Part shown: positions 51,194 to 59,264 of the stretch, piece after piece
Layout: every line of letters begins with the position of its first letter
How positions within the stretch are numbered: the first letter of the stretch is position 1
NCBI RefSeq assembly: GCF_005543295.1
Contig: NZ_SRSG01000058.1
Location: 1 to 64,000, forward strand
Direction: 5' to 3'
DNA: 64,000 nt
Source: Halalkalirubrum salinum
GTDB lineage: Archaea > Halobacteriota > Halobacteria > Halobacteriales > Haloferacaceae
Program-made: the position numbers and the translations under genes
Notes under the pieces: model-generated
Told to the model about the DNA's origin: nothing
Database searches by the model: none
The model's input: only the letters and a program-made list of their open reading frames with translations

Positions 51194-52393
51194 ATGACAG
51201 AGACGCAGACACCCGACACGATCGCCCACCTGCTCGTGACGAACGTTGACGAGCTGGTTCGCATCCATCTTGAAGATGGACAGCTTACGATCCCGACCGA
51301 GCCGTGTCGCGGTGGGACTCCAGCTACGACAACCGTCTCGGTCGACTACTTTGACGCTATCGTTGAACGCGCTGCGATCGAAGACGGCGGTCTCACACTG
51401 TGCTGTATGGATGGGCTGCATCTCCCCGCTTCTGAATGGGTTCGAACCGGGCTCGATCGTCACTGGCACGCGGACGACGCCGATCTCAGAAGTCCGTTTT
51501 TTCCGCCACGCCGAATGCTTGAGGTCTGGGCGAGTCGCGAAGACAGTCTCCACGCGTCCGACGCGCCGTACATATTCTCGCATCTAGATGAGATCCCCTC
51601 TGATTCGCCAGTCATCACCGAATGGGCGTCCAACGCTCCCGATAGATATCCCGATCGACCACCGGTCCCGTTCGATCGCCCGACGCTCTCTGTCCGTGCG
51701 ATCCGTGCGGAAGGAGTCACGGATGTCAGAGGATTTGACCGAATCGAGGTTGGTCAGATCAGTCGGGTCGAACCGCTCGAGTCGATCGCTGAGCAGCCCA
51801 CAGCGCCAGATATTGAGCTACGTGAAGTGGATCTCTCACCACCCGCTCGCCATCCCGAGATTACCTACAAGGATCTTGATCCACTTCCGCACTCTGACGA
51901 GCTACTAGGGGCTGTGTTCACGATCAACCGGCACGCCAAGCGTCTCGGAGCGGAGGCCGATACAGCGTACCGCCGTGGTGATGGTGCGCACGCACGAGCG
52001 CATGCGGTTCGAAAGCGCGCACTGTATCGGACAAAAACTGTCGCAGTTCATCGATTCGGCAGGTTCGATCCGGATTCGATTCGGGTCGCCCGGCATACAC
52101 TCGGTGACGGCCATGAACTGCTTTGCTTCTACATCGAGAACTACTCGTATCATCAACCGCCAGCGGCAGTCGAGCCGGATTTTCTTGAAGCGATCGCAGG
52201 CGTCGACGATCGATCGGAACTCCCAGCCAAAGAGATCAATCTTGAGTCATCCACGGAGACTGCCACGCTCGATCGATCACTCTCGGCAGCTATTTCGATC
52301 CTGCGAGATCACGGCATTGAGCCAAACGAGTACCTCGACCAGCGGAGCGTCGAAGATTTCACCGACGGGTTTGAGATAGCAACGACGTTCTGA
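51194..52393 (+). CDS. Conserved hypothetical haloarchaeal protein
   Basis: 399 residues from ATG 51194 (MTETQTPDTIAHLLVTNVDE). The frame is open to 51128 but the ATG gives the better start. Acidic, no membrane segment, no recognised motif. Visible blocks are LCCMDGLHLPASEWVRTGLD, FSHLDEIPSDSPVITEW and YKDLDPLPHSDELLGAVFTI. The C-terminal half contains a helix rich in Ala/Arg (AEADTAYRRGDGAHARAHAV). Codon use matches neighbours. The function is unknown. It is followed by a tandem repeat region and the SIMPL locus. Confidence 0.65.
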   Translation: MTETQTPDTIAHLLVTNVDELVRIHLEDGQLTIPTEPCRGGTPATTTVSVDYFDAIVERAAIEDGGLTLCCMDGLHLPASEWVRTGLDRHWHADDADLRSPFFPPRRMLEVWASREDSLHASDAPYIFSHLDEIPSDSPVITEWASNAPDRYPDRPPVPFDRPTLSVRAIRAEGVTDVRGFDRIEVGQISRVEPLESIAEQPTAPDIELREVDLSPPARHPEITYKDLDPLPHSDELLGAVFTINRHAKRLGAEADTAYRRGDGAHARAHAVRKRALYRTKTVAVHRFGRFDPDSIRVARHTLGDGHELLCFYIENYSYHQPPAAVEPDFLEAIAGVDDRSELPAKEINLESSTETATLDRSLSAAISILRDHGIEPNEYLDQRSVEDFTDGFEIATTF

Positions 52394-52442
52394 AAATAGG
52401 GACGACCATGTCGGATCTCAAGTAGCGGAGGGTCAATGGTCA

Positions 52443-52609
52443 GTGGAGGGTCGATCGTCAGCGTGGTGGAGGGTCGATCGTCAGCGTGGAGTGGAGGGCC
52501 GATCGTCAGCGTGGTGGAGGGTCGATCGTCAGCGTGGAGTGGAGGGCCGATCGTCAGCGTGGTGGAGGGTCGATCATCAGCGTGGAGTGGAGGGCCGATC
52601 GTCAGCGGG
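52443..52609. repeat. 48-bp tandem repeat array between convergent genes
   Basis: A 23-base unit GTGGAGGGTCGATCGTCAGC (plus GTG) alternates with a 25-base variant GAGTGGAGGGCCGATCGTCA (plus GCGTG). The composite period is 48, with copies at 52466, 52514 and 52562 and a half-copy at 52443. It lies between the hypothetical gene and the SIMPL locus. There are no spacers, so it is not a CRISPR. Confidence 0.95.
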
Positions 52610-52630
52610 GACACGTTCTTTGTTTGGTTC

Positions 52631-53411
52631 TCACTGCTCGAATCGGTACGTCACCTCTATTTGTGCCGAGACGGTCACCGGTCCGCGGTCAATCTGGGTC
52701 GGTGCTCCGCCGTCGTCCCCAGCAGCCATCTCGAGATGCCCGACTGAGGCACGGTACGGACGCACGCGGCCTGGATCAGTCGAGACCGTCTGGACGCCCG
52801 TGATTGTGAGGCCTTTTGCCTCAGCCACAACTTCGGCCTCCTGTCGGGCGTTTTCCGCGGCGAGTTCGATCGCTTCCTTACGGAGTTCGTCCCGGCGATC
52901 CTCGGAGACGCCGAAGTGAATCCGTCCGACCTCATCGCCCCCCCCCGTCGACGGCCGTATCGATGAGTTCACCAACTGAATCGACATCCTCTACGTTGAT
53001 TCGGAACTCATTTATTCCTCGATAGGTCCCGTCGTTTCTGTGTTCGCGGATGTCGTATCGTCCGGTGGTTATCTGCTCATCATTGAGACCGTATTCGAGC
53101 AATGCGTCCTTGAGCTCCTCGGCGCGGCTTGCGAGTTCCTCGCGAACTGCTTCAGCCTCGCTGCCGCTCGCTTCGATTACCACGGATATCGAGGCAGTGT
53201 CCGGTTCAGTTTCGACCGCACCGGATGCCGCCACGTGGATGAATTGGCCGTTGACGTTGAGCTGGTCTACTTGGGTGTTTGATCCGCTAACTGACGGGCT
53301 GGTTGTTTCGCCTGTATTCCCGATCGGTGTTGCAGCGAGCGAGGTACATCCTGCACTCGCGAGACCGGCACCAACGGCGCCTGCAGCGGTAATGAACTTT
53401 CTGCGTCGCAT
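52631..53411 (-). pseudogene. SIMPL-domain lipoprotein split by a frameshift at a 9-base tract
   Basis: The reading frame begins with ATG 53411 (MRRRKFITAAGAVGAG; Tat-type, lipobox ASAGCTSL). The SIMPL/DUF541 domain runs SGAVETEPDTASISVVIEAS, EELKDALLEYGLNDEQITTG and YRGINEFRINVEDVDSVGEL. It then passes into a tract of nine G (minus strand, 52938-52946) and stops. The other frame continues DEVGRIHFGVSEDRRDEL to the family end at 52631. With eight or eleven G the two parts join seamlessly. This may be phase variation, a fresh mutation or a sequencing error. The domain is otherwise intact. Confidence 0.8.
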
Positions 53412-53432
53412 AGTAGCGACGACGGCGGGATC

Positions 53433-53443
53433 AGTATAAAAAA
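53433..53443 (-). promoter_or_regulatory. TATA-like element of the SIMPL gene
   Basis: TTTTTTATACT on the minus strand lies about 25 bases before the ATG at 53411. It fits an archaeal TATA box with a nearly leaderless transcript. Confidence 0.5.
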
Positions 53444-53451
53444 CGCCGTAG

Positions 53452-53471
53452 ACACAAAGATGTCTTTGTGT
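53452..53471. promoter_or_regulatory. Palindrome upstream of the SIMPL promoter
   Basis: ACACAAAGA and TCTTTGTGT are exact inverted repeats around TG. It sits about 10 bases upstream of the TATA-like element, a natural place for an activator or repressor to bind. Confidence 0.6.
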
Positions 53472-53619
53472 TATCTGTTTTTGTTGAAATCCTCCGGACC
53501 TGATAGACATGCTGTACAAAACACAGAGGATATATTCACCAGGTCCATCTGATTTTGTCAAGATTGTCTTCGCTGTTAGGAACCGAGCCACCGTTTGTAT
53601 CCGGACTCCTCTGATTGCG

Positions 53620-53775
53620 TCAGAAGATGTCTTCCCGCCGGATATAGAGAATAATGAATCCAGCTATAAGCAAGCCAATCCCCCACCAGAGCGAATCACC
53701 AGGCAGCACAAAGAGTAGTAGCGTCACTAGCCCGGATGTGAGAAGTGACCAGCCGAAGGTGGTCTGATACGCCAT
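53620..53775 (-). CDS. 51-residue two-helix membrane protein, left copy
   Basis: A small open frame starts MAYQTTFGWSLLTSGL, has two membrane helices separated by LPGDSLWWG, and ends YIRREDIF. A nearly identical gene lies at 59052-59207 in the opposite orientation (four residue differences seen). The high conservation of both copies, with mainly silent changes, argues that it is expressed. A TATA-like TTTTTATG lies about 18 bases upstream. The function is unknown; a small membrane-inserted regulator or toxin-like peptide is possible. Confidence 0.7.
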   Translation of the reverse strand: MAYQTTFGWSLLTSGLVTLLLFVLPGDSLWWGIGLLIAGFIILYIRREDIF

Positions 53776-53890
53776 ATCAGCGATAGCCGCTCCTCATAAA
53801 AAGGATGGCTGGTTGCTGTTGCAAGGATGGTTAATTGTCGCTCCTAGAACAGAGTACCCCGGGAAACAATCAGAGAATAAACCATACTCG
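53620..53890. repeat. Inverted repeat, left arm (about 270 bp)
   Basis: Bases 53620-53890 are matched in inverted orientation at about 58940-59207, with roughly 90 percent identity by eye. The match covers the small membrane gene and about 110 bases upstream of it (for example GGATGGCTGGTTGCTGTTGC and GAAACAATCAGAGAAT). The arms enclose about 5.1 kb. Confidence 0.85.
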
Positions 53891-53966
53891 CTGTGTCTCT
53901 CGTACGGCTACAAAATCCGATGACATCTTGCGGATCTCAACAGCGCATGGTACCAGGTTTCTTATT

Positions 53967-54461
53967 TCACCGATCGCGCTCAGCCAACAACTCGTCATCG
54001 ACGAGTTCGTCAACGATGTCTAGCTCGCGAGCCTGATACGCTCTCGTCATCGCGTAGACGATCGCGTATCCAACAATGGCCACCGCGATCCCGAACACGA
54101 CAAACCCCGAGACGGTCATCACCGCGACTGAGACTGCGCCCTCCGCGCTCGCTTCGATCGATGTCGCCGATCGACCGAACATGAGGCTTCCAATCCAGAA
54201 GGCTGCGATGTACATTGGCGCTTTGACCAACGGGTTGATTACGAGCACTGAAGAGAAGATTGCGATCGAGTTGATCCGCGCAGACAGCCGCGTTAGGAGC
54301 CAAAACAGGCCCAACCCGAGGCCGCCGGTCGGCAGCGTCGTCACGAACACGCCAATGGCAAAGCTGCCGGCAACCTCATGTGGCGTGTGTTGTTCTGCGA
54401 ATGCCCGTCGCAGTTCCGCGCGGGCTTTTGTCCAGTACGTCCCCACTCGTCCGCGCCGCAT
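53967..54461 (-). CDS. DUF2062-domain membrane protein
   Basis: 164 residues from ATG 54461. The DUF2062 core has PHEVAGSFAIGVFVTTLPTG followed by GLGLGLFWLLTRLSARINSI and PLVKAPMYIAAFWIGSLMF. Three to four membrane helices, with an acidic C-terminus. The domain family has unknown function and is often near lipid or glycosylation genes. It starts one base from the end of the Pit-type permease gene on the same strand, so the two are cotranscribed. Confidence 0.85.
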   Translation of the reverse strand: MRRGRVGTYWTKARAELRRAFAEQHTPHEVAGSFAIGVFVTTLPTGGLGLGLFWLLTRLSARINSIAIFSSVLVINPLVKAPMYIAAFWIGSLMFGRSATSIEASAEGAVSVAVMTVSGFVVFGIAVAIVGYAIVYAMTRAYQARELDIVDELVDDELLAERDR

Positions 54462-54462
54462 G

Positions 54463-55644
54463 TTACCACCCGAAGACCGGTACAAAGCGGAAGACGAGGA
54501 ACGCACCGATCGTCGAAATGAGTGGGACGACGTTCTGCATTATCAACACGCGTGCAGTTGTCGATGGATTGAACAGGTCCGATGCGCTCGGGATGTCGGC
54601 TGGGTTTTCTTCGCCGATCTTTGGGAGTTCTTCGCCTTCCTCGTCAGCAGCGAGGGCTCCGACGGAGACCCGCGGCTTTTCGGCGGTTCCGCGAACACTG
54701 TCTCTGACTGTCGTCGTTCGGGTTGCTCGACCCCATCCAAGTCCGACGATCGACGTGGTCGCAATGACGACGAAACTCGCGGGGATGCCGATGAGCGACA
54801 GCCCAACGACGAGGATCGCACTCACTGTCGAGACGATAATCGCCGCCGTCAACGGCAGCGCGGTGATATCGTTACCGAGTGTATCGAGCGTTCGTCGTGC
54901 AATCGTGAACGCGCCGATCGCGACTGCGACGCAGGCAATGACAATTCCGGGGTTCATTTCGAGTGCGCCGCTGCCGACAAGCGGGGCAATTGCATTCGCG
55001 ACGTTACTCGTCCCCGAACTGAACGCCATTACACAGCCGATCGCCACGACAACGGTCGTTCCGACAAGTTCCCGTGTTGTCGTATTTGGCCCGAGTGCGA
55101 TTGACGGAATTGATCCCGATCGATCAATGGTAAGGAGACTCCCATCTGTTTGAATCAGGGCAATACGACGATTGAGTTCAGCGTAGAAGTACCGCCCGAT
55201 AACACCCGAAACCCAAAAGCCGATCACGGGTGCAACGAGCCACCACGCGACGATTTCGCCCATTACTGCCCAGTTGAGTTCGTTTGTCGCGAGCCCGAGC
55301 CCAGCGATGGCCCCGACAGCGGTCATCGAGGTCGACGCAGGCACGCCAAAGACGTTCCCGACAAACAGCGCGAGCCCGATAAAAAACAACACGGTAATGC
55401 TCGCCTCAATGGTGAATATTGCGGGATCGAACACCAACTCGCGCCCTAGCGTGTCGACGACCCGTCGACCGATTGTCCACGCACCAACAAAGAAGAACAC
55501 CGACATCAGCGCCGCCGCTAGTGTTTTCGAAATAACTCCGGCTCCGACTGCAGGACCGAACGCTGGTCCCGTCGTCGCACCACCGATGTTGTACCCGACG
55601 AACATCGCCACCACGAGCCCAATGCCGAGTAGCAGTTCGATCAT
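54463..55644 (-). CDS. Pit-type inorganic phosphate (or sulfate) permease
   Basis: 393 residues with about ten membrane helices. PHO4/PitA-family features are GLVVAMFVGYNIGGATTGPAFG near the start and a second internal repeat ...CVMAFSSGTSNVANAIAPLVGS, where GTSNVANA matches the family GxNDxAN motif in altered form (Ser in place of Asp). An acidic loop of about 60 residues precedes the last helix. It may be a phosphate/cation symporter. The first motif has GYNIGGA in place of GANDVAN, so the substrate could differ. The start is ATG 55644; further upstream frame is not coding-like. Confidence 0.85.
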   Translation of the reverse strand: MIELLLGIGLVVAMFVGYNIGGATTGPAFGPAVGAGVISKTLAAALMSVFFFVGAWTIGRRVVDTLGRELVFDPAIFTIEASITVLFFIGLALFVGNVFGVPASTSMTAVGAIAGLGLATNELNWAVMGEIVAWWLVAPVIGFWVSGVIGRYFYAELNRRIALIQTDGSLLTIDRSGSIPSIALGPNTTTRELVGTTVVVAIGCVMAFSSGTSNVANAIAPLVGSGALEMNPGIVIACVAVAIGAFTIARRTLDTLGNDITALPLTAAIIVSTVSAILVVGLSLIGIPASFVVIATTSIVGLGWGRATRTTTVRDSVRGTAEKPRVSVGALAADEEGEELPKIGEENPADIPSASDLFNPSTTARVLIMQNVVPLISTIGAFLVFRFVPVFGW

Positions 55645-55792
55645 ATCGCACCTCCAACCAGCAGTTCGATCACACTGGAGACACGAGCGCGGTCGTGGTA
55701 AGTTTCGCGCTTCGGATATGGCTTCTCTGGTGCCGATCGATGCTGCGAGCACTGCCGCATCGCTTTTGCGACCGGCTAGCCAACGCTCACAC

Positions 55793-56611
55793 ATGCAAAC
55801 GCTCACAGAAAAGCGCGTTTTCGGCGATCGGTCTGGGTCTACGGCGGTGTTTCTCGGAACGGAGCTCGGGCTCGTCGCCGTCTCAGTATCGGGTGAGCAG
55901 ATTGGTGAGTTCTCGTTGATTTACCGTGAACCGGTTGCGGACGTTGCTGTGGCCGAGGACGTCGTTGCGATCGCGACTGACTCAGGCGTCTATACCGCGG
56001 CAGTTTACGCCGACGATCGACCATTCACCCGAATCGCGCATGCCGAGGCTGTCGCGATCGCTGCCGATCCGGATGGATTTCTTGTCGCTGGGCCCGATGG
56101 CTCAGTGCGTCGGCTTGGCTTCGATGGGGTGATTGAAACGATCGGGCGCACAGAAGGGGTCCGGGCCATCGATCTGCCACTGATCGCGGCCGCAGACGGC
56201 GTCTATCGCGTCGAAGACGGTTCGTTCACTGGCGTCGGACTTTCGGATGTCCGCGATGTCGTCGGTCGCGGCGTTCCCTTTGCCGCGACAGGTACTGGGT
56301 TGTACACGCTTGGAAACGGCTGGATGAAAGACGTTGATGGTTCATTCGAACTCGTTGCTGGAGATGGACACGAGAGCGGCCACGCGGTCGGGACGGCTGG
56401 ACTCTTCGCGTACTCCGGGCACGCGTGGGAGCCGATCGACTCGCCGGTTGCAGAGCCGATCGTCGCGTTGGCCCACGGTGCTGGGCTGCTTGTTGCTGTG
56501 ACTTCGGCCGGTCGGCTCTGTGTCGATGCTGGTGACGGGTGGCGACACCAGCTGCTCGGTGTCACCGAGGCGCGGTCGATTGCGATCGCGGCGGACCGAA
56601 ACGGCGTTTAG
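55793..56611 (+). CDS. HVO_0234-type beta-propeller protein
   Basis: 272 residues from ATG 55793 (MQTLTEKRVFGDRSGSTAVF). The sequence consists of repeated beta blades of the type VAVAEDVVAIATDSGVYTA, IAADPDGFLVAGPDGSVRRL and IAAADGVYRVEDGSF, about six or seven of them. Similar haloarchaeal proteins are annotated as the HVO_0234 beta-propeller family and sit next to prs, as here (22 bases upstream). The function is unknown. A regulator or sensor linked with PRPP metabolism is inference from position. Confidence 0.8.
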   Translation: MQTLTEKRVFGDRSGSTAVFLGTELGLVAVSVSGEQIGEFSLIYREPVADVAVAEDVVAIATDSGVYTAAVYADDRPFTRIAHAEAVAIAADPDGFLVAGPDGSVRRLGFDGVIETIGRTEGVRAIDLPLIAAADGVYRVEDGSFTGVGLSDVRDVVGRGVPFAATGTGLYTLGNGWMKDVDGSFELVAGDGHESGHAVGTAGLFAYSGHAWEPIDSPVAEPIVALAHGAGLLVAVTSAGRLCVDAGDGWRHQLLGVTEARSIAIAADRNGV

Positions 56612-56633
56612 GCGCGGTCGTGAGTATCCCCGT

Positions 56634-57497
56634 ATGACCACTATCGTTCCCGGCTCCGCGTCGCAGTCGCTGGCTGCCGCGCTCGCCCGCGAACTCGACG
56701 CTACGCTGGCCGTACCGACCTTCGATCGCTTCCCGGACGGTGAAACGCTTGCCGCTGTTCCTCAGTTCGATGACGATTCGGCGATCGTCGTTGCCGCAAC
56801 CGTCAGCAACGATGCCCACATCGAACTGCTCCAACTCGCGGATGCGGTTTGTGAGGCCGGCGCGACGACTGTGACGGTCGTCATTCCGTACATGGGCTAC
56901 GCCAGACAGGATCGAGCGTTCAACGACGGACAGCCTGTCTCTGCGCGCGCGGTCGCTGCGGCGATCGACACCGCGGCCGATCGCGTCGTGCTCGTCAATC
57001 CTCACGAACCGTCGATCGCGTCGTTCTTTTCGACCCCTGTCGAGACAGTCGACGCTGCGGCACATCTCGCGGAACCGTTACCTGACGCGCTCACCGACCC
57101 ACTGTTTCTTTCCCCGGACGCAGGTGCGATCGAGCTTGCCGAAACCGTTCGCGACAGCTACGGACAGGGTGAGACCGACTATTTCGAAAAAGATCGCGAC
57201 TACGACACCGGCGCGGTCGACATCTCACCGAGCGACGCCACCGTCGAGGGACGCGATGTGGTCCTTGTCGACGATATCATCGCGACCGGATCGACAATGA
57301 GCGAGGCGATTGCCGTACTGCGCGATCGCGGTGCAGCGGGCGTCTACGTCACCTGTGTCCATCCGATGCTCGCAAACAACGCGCTCGCAAAGCTCTCGGC
57401 GGCTGGAATTTCTGCGGTGTACGGAACCGATACGATCGAGCGATCGGTCAGCGAAATCTCGGCTGCGCCGGCGATCGCGGCAGTGCTTCGATCCTGA
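56634..57497 (+). CDS. prs: Ribose-phosphate pyrophosphokinase
   Basis: 287 residues, the size of archaeal class III-like PRPP synthases. Motifs are FDRFPDGETLAAVP, TVVIPYMGYARQDRAFNDGQ and the PRPP loop VVLVDDIIATGSTMSEA. It makes PRPP from ribose 5-phosphate and ATP for purine, pyrimidine, histidine and tryptophan synthesis (hisI and purO are also in this window). The last 33 bases with the stop are the first unit of a tandem array. It follows the beta-propeller gene by 22 bases. Confidence 0.95.
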   Translation: MTTIVPGSASQSLAAALARELDATLAVPTFDRFPDGETLAAVPQFDDDSAIVVAATVSNDAHIELLQLADAVCEAGATTVTVVIPYMGYARQDRAFNDGQPVSARAVAAAIDTAADRVVLVNPHEPSIASFFSTPVETVDAAAHLAEPLPDALTDPLFLSPDAGAIELAETVRDSYGQGETDYFEKDRDYDTGAVDISPSDATVEGRDVVLVDDIIATGSTMSEAIAVLRDRGAAGVYVTCVHPMLANNALAKLSAAGISAVYGTDTIERSVSEISAAPAIAAVLRS

Positions 57498-57563
57498 GCA
57501 ACCGCGATCGCGGCCGTGTTTCAAGCCTGAGCAACCGCGATCGTGGCGGTGTTTCGATCTTGG
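57465..57563 (+). repeat. 33-bp tandem array spanning the prs stop codon
   Basis: Units are 57465-57497 (coding end of prs with TGA), 57498-57530 (GCAACCGCGATCGCGGCCGT and GTTTCAAGCCTGA) and 57531-57563 (last unit ends TTGG in place of CTGA). Copies keep the frame because the unit is 11 codons, and each would re-encode a similar C-terminus. Confidence 0.92.
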
Positions 57564-57584
57564 TTTTCGGTAGCGACAGCCCGA

Positions 57585-57827
57585 TTACGCTGATCGAAAC
57601 GCCCGAAGCCGCGGGAGTAGCTCAGTCGCACCGACGGCGTAAACGCCAACGTACAGCGCGATCGCACCAGCCGCGGCAAACCATGCCGCGACTTCGATTT
57701 CACCGGCGAGGTAGGACGCGTACGCAAGTGATTCGACGTAGAGCCCGATTCCAGAAAGCAGTCCTGCACCGATGATGTACGCCACGAGTTCGAAGACCCC
57801 GAGTACGTACTCCGAGAGGAGTTCCAT
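57585..57827 (-). CDS. Small three-helix membrane protein
   Basis: 80 residues with membrane segments at about 8-30 (VLGVFELVAYIIGAGLLSGIGL) and 47-68 (AAWFAAAGAIALYVGVYAVGA). It starts MELLSEYVLG and ends RLRAFRSA. No family is recognised, although small membrane proteins like this are common in halophiles. It faces prs tail to tail, about 20 bases from the prs repeat array. Confidence 0.65.
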   Translation of the reverse strand: MELLSEYVLGVFELVAYIIGAGLLSGIGLYVESLAYASYLAGEIEVAAWFAAAGAIALYVGVYAVGATELLPRLRAFRSA

Positions 57828-58165
57828 ACCCGCCGGTGGATCGTTGACGGTTGTCAGTCTTTCGGGTCGTCGATCAAACGCTCGCTGTGGTGCTGAGCTG
57901 TCGTTTGTCGGACCAGAACTGATTTTTCACGGCAAATCGCAGCGTCGAACCGATCTTCTTGGACGAATCGTCTCGCCGACCCGGTCTCTCTCAACGAGTC
58001 GTAGACGCAAACCACCGGGCAGGGTTCGCGCTTTTGTCGATGAGCGGGTGCAACAGCGATGGACTCCGCTCGAGGATCGACAGCATCGAGGCACCGACGA
58101 TCGCGTCGCTGCTGTGGATCTCTGCTACCCCACGGAGTTTTCTTCATCCAATCGAACCCACAGCT

Positions 58166-58792
58166 ATGTGTCGGTATCCAACGGAAACGCACCCAATCGA
58201 GCCGGACTGTCAGCGCTGTCCCGCTCTCGTCGAGTCCCGGACCCAGATCTCGTGGGGAACCGGTCCGCTCGACGCGAGCGTCCTGGTGGTCGGCGAGGCC
58301 CCTGCGGCTGGTGACCCGACGGCCGATCGCTGGCAAGGCGGCAACCACACCGGCGCGGCCTACACTTCCCGCCACTCCGGCCGACTGATCAGGCAACTCA
58401 TCGCCGAGGCGGGCTACGCCGAAGACGCCTACTACACGAACGCGGTCAAGTGCTTTCCCGCCGACGGAACCGGATCGAACCGCGAGCCGACAGCCGACGA
58501 ACGGGTCACCTGTGCGAGTCATCTCCGTACAGAGATTGACGCTGTCGCCCCGGAGGCGATCGTTCCAACCGGCAAACACGCCACGAAATCGGTGTTCTCG
58601 CTTGCCAGGCGATCGCTGGACGGCTTTCTCGACTCGGTGCTCACACCGGTTCGCGCGGACGTATTCGACGCTCGTATTGTTCCAATTTTGCATCCCTCGT
58701 ATCAGGCCGTCTGGCGCGCACGGCTCGGCTACGATGTCGAGGGATATCGCCAGGCTGTCTCGGAGGCGATCGGCGGCCCTGATATGGCTTGA
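58166..58792 (+). CDS. Uracil-DNA glycosylase, family 4 (Fe-S)
   Basis: 208 residues. Motif A is VVGEAPAAGDPTADRWQGG and motif B is LHPSYQAVWR. Four cysteines in the family 4 pattern (CQRCPALVESR, VKCFPADG, VTCASHLR) would bind a 4Fe-4S cluster. It removes uracil from DNA as the first step of base excision repair. The ATG at 58166 is chosen; the open frame to 57959 upstream has no family character. Confidence 0.9.
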   Translation: MCRYPTETHPIEPDCQRCPALVESRTQISWGTGPLDASVLVVGEAPAAGDPTADRWQGGNHTGAAYTSRHSGRLIRQLIAEAGYAEDAYYTNAVKCFPADGTGSNREPTADERVTCASHLRTEIDAVAPEAIVPTGKHATKSVFSLARRSLDGFLDSVLTPVRADVFDARIVPILHPSYQAVWRARLGYDVEGYRQAVSEAIGGPDMA

Positions 58793-58939
58793 TGGCTCTG
58801 TTGCTGGGTTCGATCGGGATCTCGATGGATCCGATCGCGATCGCACTGCGTGGTCATCACGTGTTGATTGGCAGGTTCGCGCTCTGTTTGATTACTTTCC
58901 ATTTGATATTTCTCAAAGTGGGTGCAAGATAGAGCGCGC

Positions 58940-59207
58940 ATATGGTTCATTCTCTGATTGTTTCTCGGGTTCCCCAGTTCCAAGCGGGACAATTAACCAT
59001 GCTTGCAACAGCAACCAGCCATCCTTTTTGTGAGGGGCGGCTATCACTGATATGGCGTATCAGACCACAGTCGGCTGGTCACTTCTCACATCGGGGCTAG
59101 TGACGCTACTACTCTTTGTGCTGCCTGGTGATTCGCTCTGGTGGGGGATTGGCCTGCTCATAGCCGGACTCATTGTTCTCTATATCCGGCGGGAAGATAT
59201 TTTCTGA
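58940..59207. repeat. Inverted repeat, right arm (about 270 bp)
   Basis: This arm matches 53620-53890 in the opposite orientation (see left arm). It covers the second copy of the small membrane gene and about 110 upstream bases such as GCAACAGCAACCAGCCATCC. Confidence 0.85.
59052..59207 (+). CDS. 51-residue two-helix membrane protein, right copy
   Basis: It reads MAYQTTVGWSLLTSGL, LPGDSLWWG and ends YIRREDIF. It differs from the left copy at Val7/Phe, Leu40/Phe and Val42/Ile, and most base changes are silent. It is too short for a standard gene call. The conservation of both arms and the coding pattern support it. It is located just upstream of the HIT gene on the same strand, separated by 57 bases. 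Confidence 0.7.
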   Translation: MAYQTTVGWSLLTSGLVTLLLFVLPGDSLWWGIGLLIAGLIVLYIRREDIF

Positions 59208-59264
59208 CGCCGATCGCCCCTAAGACGGGTAACGTTCTTACTGCGGGCGATCGATTTCTCGATT

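Noticed and set aside
52443-52609. Possible CRISPR array
   Set aside because: Units are contiguous with no unique spacers and no cas genes nearby.
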